This document shows positions 22,263 to 31,192 of a stretch of 64,000 bases of DNA, in pieces. Numbering within the stretch: the stretch's first letter is position 1; every line of letters begins with the position of its first letter. Made by a program: the position numbers and the translations under genes. Origin of the DNA: Selenia dentaria (taxonomy: Eukaryota; Arthropoda; Insecta; Lepidoptera; Geometridae); assembly GCA_917880725.1 (NCBI GenBank), contig OU862884.1, forward strand, positions 7,770,001-7,834,000, in the 5' to 3' direction. The notes under the pieces were generated by a model. That model did not search any database, was not told the origin of the DNA, and saw only the letters and a program-made list of their open reading frames with translations.

Positions 22263-25200
22263 ATGGTATTTTGTAATGAGTGCGGGGTTTATGTTTCTCA
22301 CATATCTTCACATAAAAAGTCACTTTATCATAAATCAAAGTGTCTCCTTAACTCAGAGTTTCAAAATGTGCATATAATCGCTAGCGCCTTCAAAAACAGA
22401 ATAGTGAGTTACAGAATAAATCCTGATACGGAAGATATCATCACAGCGCCTGAAATTTTCTTGAATAATATTTGCGCAACGGTCAATGAACTAATAAGAA
22501 AGTCCTTGTCTAAACACAATGCTTTAAAAGTCAATATGGAACTATTTGTGTCATATTATTTACCAAAAAACAATGAAAAGTCTATAAAGTCTTTTAACGT
22601 TCAATTTACTACAGTATTTCACAATACGGATTTACCTTCATTTTACAAAGAATTTTGTGAAAAGTTGATATCTAAATGCTCAGAATTTGAACAGTCAGAA
22701 TCCGGATGGGCGATAGAATCTGTCAATTATTTAGAATTGAATATTAACAAATACAACCCATTAAGAGCGGGTACTTATATTAAATTACCGAATAAAATAC
22801 AAAATACTAAGTCATGTATAAACATTAATAATGTGAATGATAAAAAATGCTTTTTATGGAGCATTATTGCGCACATGTATCCTGCAAAGAGAAATCCAAA
22901 CAGAGTAACATCATATCCGCACTATGAAAACATTCTGAATATTTCAGGTATGAAGTTTCCTGTGAGTTTAAGTGATATTAAACTATTTGAGGAGAACAAT
23001 CCAAATATTTCTGTAAATGTGTATGGCTTAGAGAAAAACTGTGATGTGTCCGGACCTCTTTATAAAACAGCTCATCGAAAATTAACACATGTGAACTTAC
23101 TTTTAGTGCAAAATCATAGTCAAAACCACTACTGCTTGATAAAAAATTTTGAAAAACTTATACATAAGCAGCTTACAAAACACAGAAGCAAAATATTTTT
23201 ATGTGATGAGTGTTTTGTTTATTTCGAATCGCAAGAAAAACTTTATGGCCACATTTGTGCGCGAGTTAAAACAGTATTGCCTCCTTCAGGAAGTAAGTTA
23301 TCGTTTTCACACTTTGAAAGAACTCGAAATATCCCAATTGTAATATACGGTGATTTCGAAAGTTTACTTAAAGAATATTCTGATAAAAACAAATCACAGC
23401 ATGTTGAAGGAATACAAATACATGAAGCCACCTGTTTTGCTTATTACATATGCTGTAAATCTAGACCGTCTCTGAACAAGTTTGTTAGTTATCGAGGTCC
23501 TGACTGTGCAAAAGCATTTGTTGAAACTCTTTGTAATGATGTAATGGAATTACACCAAATATTATCAACAAATGTAGATATGGTGTCATTAACCGAAAAT
23601 CAGAAAAAAACTCACGAAAGCGCGACTGCTTGTCATCTTTGCAAGAAAGCTTTTATAAAAGGTGATATAATTTGTGCAGACCATGACCATTTTACCGGAT
23701 ATTATCTAGGCGCTAGCCACAATACGTGCAACTTAAACGCGACAATATGTAAATTTATTCCAATTATATTTCACAATCTTACCGGATACGACTGTCATTT
23801 ATTTATTAATGAATTGTCAGCTATTGTTGGTCGAATCAATTTAATCCCAAAAACAAAGGAAAAATACATATCATTCACTAAGTTCATACCTGTTAATGCC
23901 AAAAATGCTGCACAGCTAAAATTTATTGATTCTTTTAACTTTTTAAGTTGTGGATTGGATAATTTAGCAAAAACATTACATCCTGATGATTTTATTAACT
24001 TGAAGCACTTTTATCCTGATAAAAAATCATTTGATTTATTGCGTAGAAAAGGTATATATTGCTATGATTATGTTAATTCTTTCGAGCGATACAATGATAT
24101 GTGTTTACCGGAAAGAAATTGTTTCTTTAATAAAATGACATCTGAAGAGATTTCGGAAAAAGATTACGAACATGCTAAAACTATTTGGAAAGAGTTTCAA
24201 ATACAAGATTTAGGACAGTACACTGACTTATACTTAAAATGCGATGTTTTACTGTTATGCGATGTATTTGAAAAATTTAGATCAATGAGCCTGACTCATT
24301 ATAATTTAGATCCTTGTCATTACGTATCCTCCCCATCCTTAAGTTGGGACGCAATGTTACTGTACACCAAAATTGAGCTTGATATGATTTCCGATGTTGA
24401 AATCTACCAAATGATTGAAAAAGGTATAAGGGGAGGTCTTGCACAATGTAGTCTACGGCATTCGAAGGCAAATAATAAATACTTGTCTGATTATAACAAA
24501 AATGAGCTAGATTCCTACCTTGTATACCTTGATTGTGTAAATTTATATGGCTATGCAATGATGAAATGTCTACCAATCAAGAATTTCAAATTTTTGACAG
24601 ATGACGAATGTATAAGATTAAAAGAGAATATTAAATTTATATCAGATAATAATAATCAAGGGTACATACTTGAAGTAGATCTCGAATACCCGACAGAAAT
24701 TCATGATTTACATTCAGAATTACCATTTGCACCTGAAAAATATATTCCGCCTAATGGAAAATGCGAAAAACTAATTGCAAATTTGCATAATAAATGTCAG
24801 TATGTTATACATTACACACATTTAAAAGAGTGTTTAAAGCATGGTCTAAAGCTCTTGAAAATACACAGAGTTTTAGTTTTTGATCAGAAAGAGTTTTTGA
24901 AACCTTACATAGAACTAAACACAGCACTCAGACAAAATTCGTCATCAGACTTTGAAAGAGATTTTTTTAAGAAGCAAAACAACTGTATTTTCGGTAAAAC
25001 GATAGAAAATAAAAGAAATCAAATTGATGTTAAACTTGTTAATGTTTGGAAAGATGTTTCAAATAGAACCAATAAAATATGTGGCGCTGAAAAATACATA
25101 AGTGCTCCGAACTTCAAAAATTTGTCAATTTTTTCCGAAAACTTGGTAGCTATTCAATTGCAACAAAGTAAAATAATCTTAGACCGCCCAATTTATATTG

Positions 25201-25772
25201 GTTTTACAGTTCTTGAGCTTGCCAAAACCCATTTATACAAGTTTCATTACTCAGTCATGAAAAAAATGTATGAAGAAAACATTCAACTTTGTTACACAGA
25301 CACTGATAGTCTTTTATATTTGATAAAAACTGAAGATTTTTACAAAGATATGAAGGGCAGCCTACAATATTTTGATACCAGTAATTTCAGTGATAATAAC
25401 TTGTACACCATACCTCGCGCTAATGCTAAATTGCCAGGCTATTTCAAAGATGAATTAGGCGGTAAAGTTATTTCGGAATTTACAGGATTACGTGCTAAGC
25501 TTTATTGTATTGATACTGAAACCTCATCGATCAAGAAAGCTAAAGGGGCAAAAAAGTCTGTAACCAAAAACCTTACTATGGAAAAATTTAAACGATGCCT
25601 ATTTAAAAACGTAGATATTAGAGATGATATGTATGTAATAAAATCTAAGAATCATAGAGTCTTTACCCAGAGGTTAAACAAACTGGTGTTAAATAAATCT
25701 GATGACAAGAGACAGATTTTCAAGAATACTGTGAATACCTTACCTTGGGGCCATTACGCCAATATATTGTAA
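22263..25772 (+). CDS. polB: Protein-primed family B DNA polymerase (Polinton pPolB)
   Basis: Replicates the element from a protein primer. 1,169 residues, uninterrupted from ATG 22263. N-terminal Cys/His finger (CNECG...C, residues 4-27); a region with conserved Cys/Trp (CFLWSIIAHMYP) usual in Polinton polymerases; a second CxxC/HxxC site (about 313-332); an EndoVII/HNH-like zinc motif (CHLCKK ... CADHDHFTG ... CN, about 457-490). The 3'-5' exonuclease has IYGDFESL (about 362), FHNLTGYDCH (502) and YTDLYLKCD (653). Polymerase motifs: YLDCVNLYG (A, about 754), FGKTIEN (B, about 910) and YTDTDSLLY (C, about 1011), then TGLRAKLY. All catalytic acidic residues expected are present. Looks functional. 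Confidence 0.95.
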   Translation: MVFCNECGVYVSHISSHKKSLYHKSKCLLNSEFQNVHIIASAFKNRIVSYRINPDTEDIITAPEIFLNNICATVNELIRKSLSKHNALKVNMELFVSYYLPKNNEKSIKSFNVQFTTVFHNTDLPSFYKEFCEKLISKCSEFEQSESGWAIESVNYLELNINKYNPLRAGTYIKLPNKIQNTKSCININNVNDKKCFLWSIIAHMYPAKRNPNRVTSYPHYENILNISGMKFPVSLSDIKLFEENNPNISVNVYGLEKNCDVSGPLYKTAHRKLTHVNLLLVQNHSQNHYCLIKNFEKLIHKQLTKHRSKIFLCDECFVYFESQEKLYGHICARVKTVLPPSGSKLSFSHFERTRNIPIVIYGDFESLLKEYSDKNKSQHVEGIQIHEATCFAYYICCKSRPSLNKFVSYRGPDCAKAFVETLCNDVMELHQILSTNVDMVSLTENQKKTHESATACHLCKKAFIKGDIICADHDHFTGYYLGASHNTCNLNATICKFIPIIFHNLTGYDCHLFINELSAIVGRINLIPKTKEKYISFTKFIPVNAKNAAQLKFIDSFNFLSCGLDNLAKTLHPDDFINLKHFYPDKKSFDLLRRKGIYCYDYVNSFERYNDMCLPERNCFFNKMTSEEISEKDYEHAKTIWKEFQIQDLGQYTDLYLKCDVLLLCDVFEKFRSMSLTHYNLDPCHYVSSPSLSWDAMLLYTKIELDMISDVEIYQMIEKGIRGGLAQCSLRHSKANNKYLSDYNKNELDSYLVYLDCVNLYGYAMMKCLPIKNFKFLTDDECIRLKENIKFISDNNNQGYILEVDLEYPTEIHDLHSELPFAPEKYIPPNGKCEKLIANLHNKCQYVIHYTHLKECLKHGLKLLKIHRVLVFDQKEFLKPYIELNTALRQNSSSDFERDFFKKQNNCIFGKTIENKRNQIDVKLVNVWKDVSNRTNKICGAEKYISAPNFKNLSIFSENLVAIQLQQSKIILDRPIYIGFTVLELAKTHLYKFHYSVMKKMYEENIQLCYTDTDSLLYLIKTEDFYKDMKGSLQYFDTSNFSDNNLYTIPRANAKLPGYFKDELGGKVISEFTGLRAKLYCIDTETSSIKKAKGAKKSVTKNLTMEKFKRCLFKNVDIRDDMYVIKSKNHRVFTQRLNKLVLNKSDDKRQIFKNTVNTLPWGHYANIL

Positions 25773-26110
25773 ATTTATAAAATACTTTTTCATTTGTAAT
25801 AAACTAACGTGTGATTATTACTTTTAGGTTAAAAAGTATTTTACTTATTATTTCAAATGTTATCAGTTACTGTAATAGAATTTAAATTGAAGTGTTTATC
25901 TTATTTTGTAATCTTTAATAAATAAAATTGTACTTAATTATCTAACATTGTGTTTGCATTTATTATCTATTCCCACTGACCAACCTAAATACTTAATATT
26001 ATAAGAAATTATTGAGATAAAACAACCAAAATACATGATGCCAGTTTATTTTTCAATTACAATAATTTATGCACAATTAAATTAATTTTAATGGATAAGG
26101 AGAAATATTT
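25773..26110. other. Convergent intergenic region
   Basis: About 340 bp, AT-rich, between the polymerase stop and the end of the minus-strand gene. AATAAA-like signals near 25920 could end the polymerase transcript. Confidence 0.5.
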
Positions 26111-26548
26111 TTATAAGTCACAGTTGTAAAGTTTTTTTCCTATTTGTCTTATAAGTGAATTTGCAGCATCCATTATTACATCATAGTTATGGTTTTCTTC
26201 AACAACATACTGAGCGCTTACACTCGAATTCTCACTATCACTATAGTAACTGCTATCATCTTCTGGATTCTTGACATCATATATACAGATCTTGATTAAC
26301 TTTTGACCCGTCTTCAAATGAGTGCGACGCACAATATTTGTTGTTATTGAAAATGGAGGAGATGCAAAAGATTTTCTCTTTCGAAAAGGCTTTCTTGGTT
26401 TTACGAGCGATTCTTCCTTATCAGTATTTTGAGAATTTTTAGTTTCATGAGTTGCAATTTTTGTGAAGTATCTTGAAGTATCATCCGTATCTTGTGCATA
26501 GTAAAATGGGTTGATGATAAGATCTTCGCACTCTTGAGACATATTCAC
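26111..26548 (-). CDS. Unknown 145-residue Polinton protein, opposite strand
   Basis: The only minus-strand gene of the element. Starts at ATG 26548-26546, ends TAA-side at 26111. Acidic/Asn-rich N-terminus, a basic KPRKPFRKRK patch, a FSITTNIVRRTHLKTGQKLIKICIYD segment likely to form strands, then a Ser/Asp/Glu-rich run (EDDSSYYSDSENSS). No family recognised. Polintons often carry one divergently transcribed small gene, possibly regulatory; that is inference. The frame is uninterrupted. Confidence 0.6.
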   Translation of the reverse strand: MNMSQECEDLIINPFYYAQDTDDTSRYFTKIATHETKNSQNTDKEESLVKPRKPFRKRKSFASPPFSITTNIVRRTHLKTGQKLIKICIYDVKNPEDDSSYYSDSENSSVSAQYVVEENHNYDVIMDAANSLIRQIGKKLYNCDL

Positions 26549-26990
26549 CTAAAAAGAGAGAAAATTGATTAAAGTAATTAATATTAATTCATGTTAAAGT
26601 AGTTATTATTACAAGCTTAATTATTATTTTTTAATCAATTCAAATATATTTTTTAAAACTTACTTAATTTTAATGTGTTTGCTGAACAAATGTGAAGACG
26701 AGTGTCAGCTGCAAATGTGAGCAGTGAAATAATGAAATGTTTTTAACAGGATAATACTTGAACTTTCGCGGAACTACATAAATGGCATGCGCATATTAAA
26801 TATTATTTATTACTGTGATGTGATCAAATAACCCCGATAAAATGGATCAAATGAATCATTACCTGGAAATGTAGAAACAAAATGATGGTGTAATTGGAAC
26901 ATATGTACATAATAGCATTACATTGCATTCGAGTAACAAATACGATGCTATTTAATAAGAATACGCTGTACACCAGTATCAGACATCATT
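26549..26990. other. Divergent intergenic region
   Basis: 442 bp, AT-rich, between the minus-strand gene and the ATPase, so both promoters should lie here. No clear TATA pair can be assigned. Confidence 0.45.
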
Positions 26991-27677
26991 ATGAAGTTGG
27001 TCAAACAGCCCACTACCTTAGAAATTAATGATATAGAAGTGAGATCACAACCCAATACTGTCAGACACAGCGTTTTACTCCCTAACACCATTCGCTGTAT
27101 AATTTGTGGGCCATCGAATTGTGGAAAAACCAACGTTATGATTAACATGTTATTGCATAAAAATGGACTTAAATTTCAGAATGTTTATCTGTACTCAAAA
27201 ACAACGTATCAACCAAAGTACTGTTTTTTGAGTGAAGTGTTCAACTTGATTCCTAATTTAAATTATTTTATGTTTAAAGACAGCAAAGATGTCGCTGATC
27301 CTGAAAGTGCTCTACCAAATTCTGTTTTTATTTTTGATGATGTCGCATGTGAGAATCAAGTAAATATTCGCAATTATTTTTCTATGGGGCGACATAAAAA
27401 AATTGATTGTTTCTATTTATCCCAGGCTTATTCTAAAGTTCCGAAGCAGTTAATACGAGATAACGTAAATTTGTTAATTGTTTTCAAGCAGGATGATATT
27501 AACTTGAAACATATTTACAATGAGCATGTCAATACTGATATAGACTGGTTACAATTTAAAAAAATGTGCTCTGAAACATGGAAAGGACGACACTCGTTCT
27601 TAATAATAAATAAAGATAGCGAGTTAAATAACGGTAGATATAGACATGGGTTCGATACGTTTATTAAATTTCAGTGA
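26991..27677 (+). CDS. FtsK/HerA-type genome-packaging ATPase (A32-like)
   Basis: Would pump element DNA into a capsid. 228 residues. Walker A GPSNCGKT (residues 40-47), Walker B SVFIFDDVA (about 112-120) with the acidic pair, and a C-terminal FYLSQAYSKVPKQLIRDNVNLLIVF segment typical of the A32-like family, with the sensor Gln in LSQ. Length is normal for Polinton ATPases. Uninterrupted, starting at ATG 26991. Confidence 0.92.
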   Translation: MKLVKQPTTLEINDIEVRSQPNTVRHSVLLPNTIRCIICGPSNCGKTNVMINMLLHKNGLKFQNVYLYSKTTYQPKYCFLSEVFNLIPNLNYFMFKDSKDVADPESALPNSVFIFDDVACENQVNIRNYFSMGRHKKIDCFYLSQAYSKVPKQLIRDNVNLLIVFKQDDINLKHIYNEHVNTDIDWLQFKKMCSETWKGRHSFLIINKDSELNNGRYRHGFDTFIKFQ

Positions 27678-27764
27678 CTTTATATAGAAAATACATGCGT
27701 TTTATATATTCAGTACAACAGCTTCAGTCCAAATTACTGGTTGTGAATATACTAAACTTCTAAC

Positions 27765-28751
27765 ATGGAAAAAAATATGAAAAAGCGAATACTTACGTCA
27801 GTCAAAACAATTAAACAAAAAATAAAAGCTATGAAAAATAATGAAGATACTATCAACTATAATTTAGATAAAGTATTTAAACCTCTTATTGACCCTTTGA
27901 ATAAAATTGCTGATTGTAAGGAAATTAAGTCACCAATCAGTGATAAATCTACTCTTTACACAGATGTGGCAAAAAATTCCTCAATGCTCTCTAATGATTC
28001 TAGCGATATAAGTGAAGATAACTTTAACGATGATGCTAGTTCGTATAAAAGTGTCAATTCAAACTTATCGTATGATGGCAACAAGAGAGAATATTTGACG
28101 CCGGTTAAAGATGAAAAAATTGTGACCATGCTAAATACCCCTTTAATGTCTATGTTAAACAAAGATAACTTACTTGAGGAAAATAATAGTTTAAATGTGC
28201 CGTTTGGTATACGAAGTGAAAATAATAAATTGTGGATGGGTAGCGTACCAATTTCTTTTAAATTGATTGGCACTCACTCTAGTGGAATGCAAATATCTTT
28301 GATTTCGATAGGCGATAAAAGTTATGAAATAACAAACGGCATTAAAGAGCTATTGTTTAAAAAGAAACCAGACTTAAATTTAGTTTCAGAACAAGACCGG
28401 ATTACTTACAAAGACATATTAGAAAACACTCATGCTCATAAACGAGATTTTAAAAGTACTAGTCAAATAAAAGGTGATAAAGGAATGAAATACAATCAAA
28501 TAATTAAACCATTATTTTACGAATATGATCAACTCTTAGAAAATAAAGTTATTAAACGTGGTGGTAGTTTACCTTGTTTGAAAAAATCGTATAAAAAGAA
28601 TACTGATTTTATTTATTGGGATGATCCTAATGAACTGATCGAAAGACTTAAACTATTAGTAGCATCCAGTGATGCTGGTAATACTAATCATGACAATGAA
28701 ATTATATCATTAATAGAAGAATTGAAAGAAGCAGGTATAATTAAAGAATAA
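27765..28751 (+). CDS. Conserved Polinton protein with YWDDPNELxxRLxLL C-terminus
   Basis: 328 residues. Basic, coiled N-terminus (KKRILTSVKTIKQKIKAMK), a Ser/Asp/Asn-rich disordered stretch (about 65-110), a core with FGIRSENNKLWMGS, and a C-terminal block with YWDDPNELIERLKLLVAS and GNTNHDNEIISLIEEL. This C-terminal block recurs in Polinton/Maverick proteins of unknown role (DUF8207-type, from memory). A virion or DNA-binding role is plausible but unproven. It stops one base before the next ATG. Confidence 0.75.
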   Translation: MEKNMKKRILTSVKTIKQKIKAMKNNEDTINYNLDKVFKPLIDPLNKIADCKEIKSPISDKSTLYTDVAKNSSMLSNDSSDISEDNFNDDASSYKSVNSNLSYDGNKREYLTPVKDEKIVTMLNTPLMSMLNKDNLLEENNSLNVPFGIRSENNKLWMGSVPISFKLIGTHSSGMQISLISIGDKSYEITNGIKELLFKKKPDLNLVSEQDRITYKDILENTHAHKRDFKSTSQIKGDKGMKYNQIIKPLFYEYDQLLENKVIKRGGSLPCLKKSYKKNTDFIYWDDPNELIERLKLLVASSDAGNTNHDNEIISLIEELKEAGIIKE

Positions 28752-28752
28752 A

Positions 28753-29121
28753 ATGACAACATTCAATGGAACTTGCTTAGTTTCAACATTCTGCTCAAAC
28801 ATGAATGTCGATAAATTCGGTCTCCACATATACAAAAAACGTAAAAATAACTATGGATTTAATATAGCTCCAGAATGTGTGATAAAGCAAATTGATGCAA
28901 AAAACTTAGATGCTCAAAGTAAAAGACTTAAAAATCTTGGACACCCTCAGGATTCATGTGATGCTGTAACCAAAGATTATGTTGACAAATGCATAACTGA
29001 CCTCTGGAACAAAGTTTCGACGAACATTAAATTAATTACAGAAATAAGTAACACATTAACTAAATTAGAAGACCATTTTCAAAACAGTAATAAAAATGAG
29101 CAAAAGAAGCGTAGTAAATGA
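28753..29121 (+). CDS. Small Polinton protein with phage-fibre-like DAVTKDYVD motif
   Basis: 122 residues. It starts one base after the previous stop (TAA-A-ATG) and overlaps the integrase start by 26 bases. The centre reads RLKNLGHPQDSCDAVTKDYVDKCI, which resembles the repeated Ile-xxVGxPxxxxDAVTKxYVD motif of phage tail-fibre stalks. The remainder is predicted helical and charged. A role in a virion spike or trimeric fibre is inference from that motif only. Confidence 0.65.
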   Translation: MTTFNGTCLVSTFCSNMNVDKFGLHIYKKRKNNYGFNIAPECVIKQIDAKNLDAQSKRLKNLGHPQDSCDAVTKDYVDKCITDLWNKVSTNIKLITEISNTLTKLEDHFQNSNKNEQKKRSK

Positions 29122-30025
29122 AATTCATAAATATGCAAGGATAAATTTTCCCAGAAGGCATGTTGTGATGAGAGATATTGATGATCTTTGGCAAGCTGAT
29201 TTGATAGATATGCAATCTGTTTCAAAAATAAATGGTGGCTACAATTATATTTTAGCAGTTATTGATACATTTTCAAAATACGCTTGGACGATTCCACTGA
29301 AAAATAAAAATAAAGATTCAGTTTCCGAAGCATTTCAGTCTTTATTACAAAAAGGTCGTATCCCTAAAAATTTGCAAACTGATCAGGGCACAGAATTTTA
29401 CAATAATAAATTTAAAATAATACTTAATTTGCATAATATAAATCATTACTCAACATACTCTACAAAAAAGGCGTCTATTGTTGAAAGGTTTATTAGAACT
29501 ATAAAAAATAAGATTTACAAAGAATTCAGTTTACAAGGATCTTACAAATGGAAGGATGAACTATTGGACAAAGTAATCAAAATTTACAATAACAGCGTTC
29601 ATAGAACGATCGGTATGTCGCCAGCGCAAGTTGGAGATAACAATAAAGATCTTATATTGAAAAGATATAATGAAGTGTGTAAATGTTACAACAGAAAAGA
29701 AAGCAACATATTGAAAAATGGTGATTTTGTGCGTATTAGTAAGTACAAAGGAACATTTGAAAAAGGTTACACCCCAAATTGGTCCACTGAAATTTTCAAG
29801 ATTATCAAAGTTCAAAAATCTAATCCCTATTCTTATTTAATTGAAGATATGAGACATCGCCCCATATTAGGCGCATTTTATAAGCAAGAACTTCAAAAAA
29901 CTGAACACCCTGATGTATATCTTGTGGAAAAAATATTGAAAAGAAAAGGAAATAAATTATATGTTAAATGGCTAGGCTTTCCATCTAGTGAAAATAGTTG
30001 GATTGATAAAACAAACAAATTATAA
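29096..30025 (+). CDS. Retroviral-type integrase with chromodomain
   Basis: Inserts the element and makes the 6-bp duplication. 309 residues. The rve catalytic triad is D35 (WQADLID), D96 (LQTDQGTEF) and E130 (ASIVERF), with 33 residues between the last two as in other Polinton integrases. The C-terminus (about 274-305, DVYLVEKILKRKGNKLYVKWLGFPSSENSWI) is a chromodomain, missing only its final acidic helix. An N-terminal HHCC zinc domain is not evident. Uninterrupted. The start overlaps the previous gene. Confidence 0.93.
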   Translation: MSKRSVVNEIHKYARINFPRRHVVMRDIDDLWQADLIDMQSVSKINGGYNYILAVIDTFSKYAWTIPLKNKNKDSVSEAFQSLLQKGRIPKNLQTDQGTEFYNNKFKIILNLHNINHYSTYSTKKASIVERFIRTIKNKIYKEFSLQGSYKWKDELLDKVIKIYNNSVHRTIGMSPAQVGDNNKDLILKRYNEVCKCYNRKESNILKNGDFVRISKYKGTFEKGYTPNWSTEIFKIIKVQKSNPYSYLIEDMRHRPILGAFYKQELQKTEHPDVYLVEKILKRKGNKLYVKWLGFPSSENSWIDKTNKL

Positions 30026-30066
30026 AGTAAGCGCATCATGAAAAATTAGTCAGTTTCTATTTGGTT

Positions 30067-30810
30067 ATGAAAGAGAATAGTCATCTTAATAGTTTGATTA
30101 ACAAACTGCCCTTCGAACTTCACCTGCCTGGGTATAATTATTGCGGACCAGGAACTCGATTGGCAGAAAGACTTGCTCGAGGAGATAAAGGAATAAATCA
30201 GTTGGACGAATATTGCAAACAGCACGATATAGCTTATAACAAATCATCTAATTTGGTTGACCGACATAAAGCGGATATAATTTTACTTAAAATGGCTAAA
30301 AAGAGAGCAACATCTTCGAATACTAGCTCTGGAGAAAAAATTGCTGCTAATTTAGTTAATACAGCTATGCTAGCAAAAGTTAGTGCTGGAGCAGGACTAA
30401 AAAAGAAATTTAAAGCTATTGTATCGCACACAAAAAAACATATTCGTAAAATGAAACCTAAGTGTCAAAAAATGGCAATCGAATTGGCTTTTGCTGCTGC
30501 CAAAGAATTGTCCAAAGATTTGCCTATTCAACTACCGCGTGTTATACCTGTGCCCAAAACAGGAGGCTTTCTTCCTTTAATACCAATTTTTGCAGGATTA
30601 TCTGCTGCTGGAAGCCTCGCTGGTGGTGTTTCGGGAATTGTAAAAACTTACAATGAATACAAAGCTGCGAAGAAACGTCTTTTAGAATTAAAGAGACATC
30701 ATGATAAAATGGAGGGGTTAACCATAGGTAAAGGTTTGTGTATAAAACCTTACAAAGAAGGGTTAGGAATATACATAGCAAAAAAAAAAAATAGTCCATA
30801 TATTACCTAA
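30067..30810 (+). CDS. PLA2-domain virion protein of the Polinton
   Basis: 247 residues from ATG 30067 (the TTG six bases upstream is not a credible start). Residues 19-57 match the secreted-phospholipase fold used by parvovirus VP1: Ca-binding YCGPGT (25-30) and catalytic DEYCKQHDIAY (47-57, His53-Asp54). Then a Lys-rich stretch and a hydrophobic Gly/Ala segment (FLPLIPIFAGLSAAGSLAGG) as in membrane-active minor virion proteins. Such domains breach membranes in related viruses; here that is inferred. The frame ends 19 bases after an A12 tract (30780-30791), beyond which the protease frame is open from 30779. Confidence 0.88.
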   Translation: MKENSHLNSLINKLPFELHLPGYNYCGPGTRLAERLARGDKGINQLDEYCKQHDIAYNKSSNLVDRHKADIILLKMAKKRATSSNTSSGEKIAANLVNTAMLAKVSAGAGLKKKFKAIVSHTKKHIRKMKPKCQKMAIELAFAAAKELSKDLPIQLPRVIPVPKTGGFLPLIPIFAGLSAAGSLAGGVSGIVKTYNEYKAAKKRLLELKRHHDKMEGLTIGKGLCIKPYKEGLGIYIAKKKNSPYIT

Positions 30811-30835
30811 GCGAGCTCTTACTAATATAGACCTA

Positions 30836-31171
30836 ATGAAATATTCTAAAAATATTCCATACTTTAGAGGTGTTTTTATGAGAGATGGATTACCTCAAAT
30901 TCCATTTCCTATTGAATGCGGTATAATTAATTTGGACAGCTCACAAAATTCTGGTACACATTGGGTGGCGTACACTAAAATTAATGATTGCGTTGAATAT
31001 TTTGATAGTTATGGAAACTTGAGGCCGCCAAAGGAATTTATTAGGTATATGAAAAAGTGTAAAGTTATCTATAATTACGATAATTTTCAAAAAAATAATT
31101 CGTATAACTGCGGTCATCTATGTCTAGGGTTTTTAAACAAATTCTGGCGCAAACTCAGCATTTTCAAATAA
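30836..31171 (+). CDS. Adenain-like cysteine protease (C5/Ulp1 fold)
   Basis: Capsid maturation protease. 111 residues from ATG 30836. His42 (GTHWVAY), Asp57 (YFDSYG), Gln85 and Cys92 (NCGHLC) fit the adenain catalytic set. N-terminal FRGVFMRDGLP and CGIINLDSS are shared by Polinton proteases. The same frame is open upstream to 30779 and contains further protease-like residues before the ATG, so the gene product may begin earlier or be joined to the PLA2 protein by slippage at the A12 tract. Shorter than adenovirus adenain, normal for the family core. Confidence 0.85.
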   Translation: MKYSKNIPYFRGVFMRDGLPQIPFPIECGIINLDSSQNSGTHWVAYTKINDCVEYFDSYGNLRPPKEFIRYMKKCKVIYNYDNFQKNNSYNCGHLCLGFLNKFWRKLSIFK

Positions 31172-31192
31172 CGAATAAATAGCATGTTATAA

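Noticed and set aside
30061..30066. TTG as start of the PLA2-domain gene
   Set aside because: ATG two codons later at 30067 is the credible eukaryotic start.
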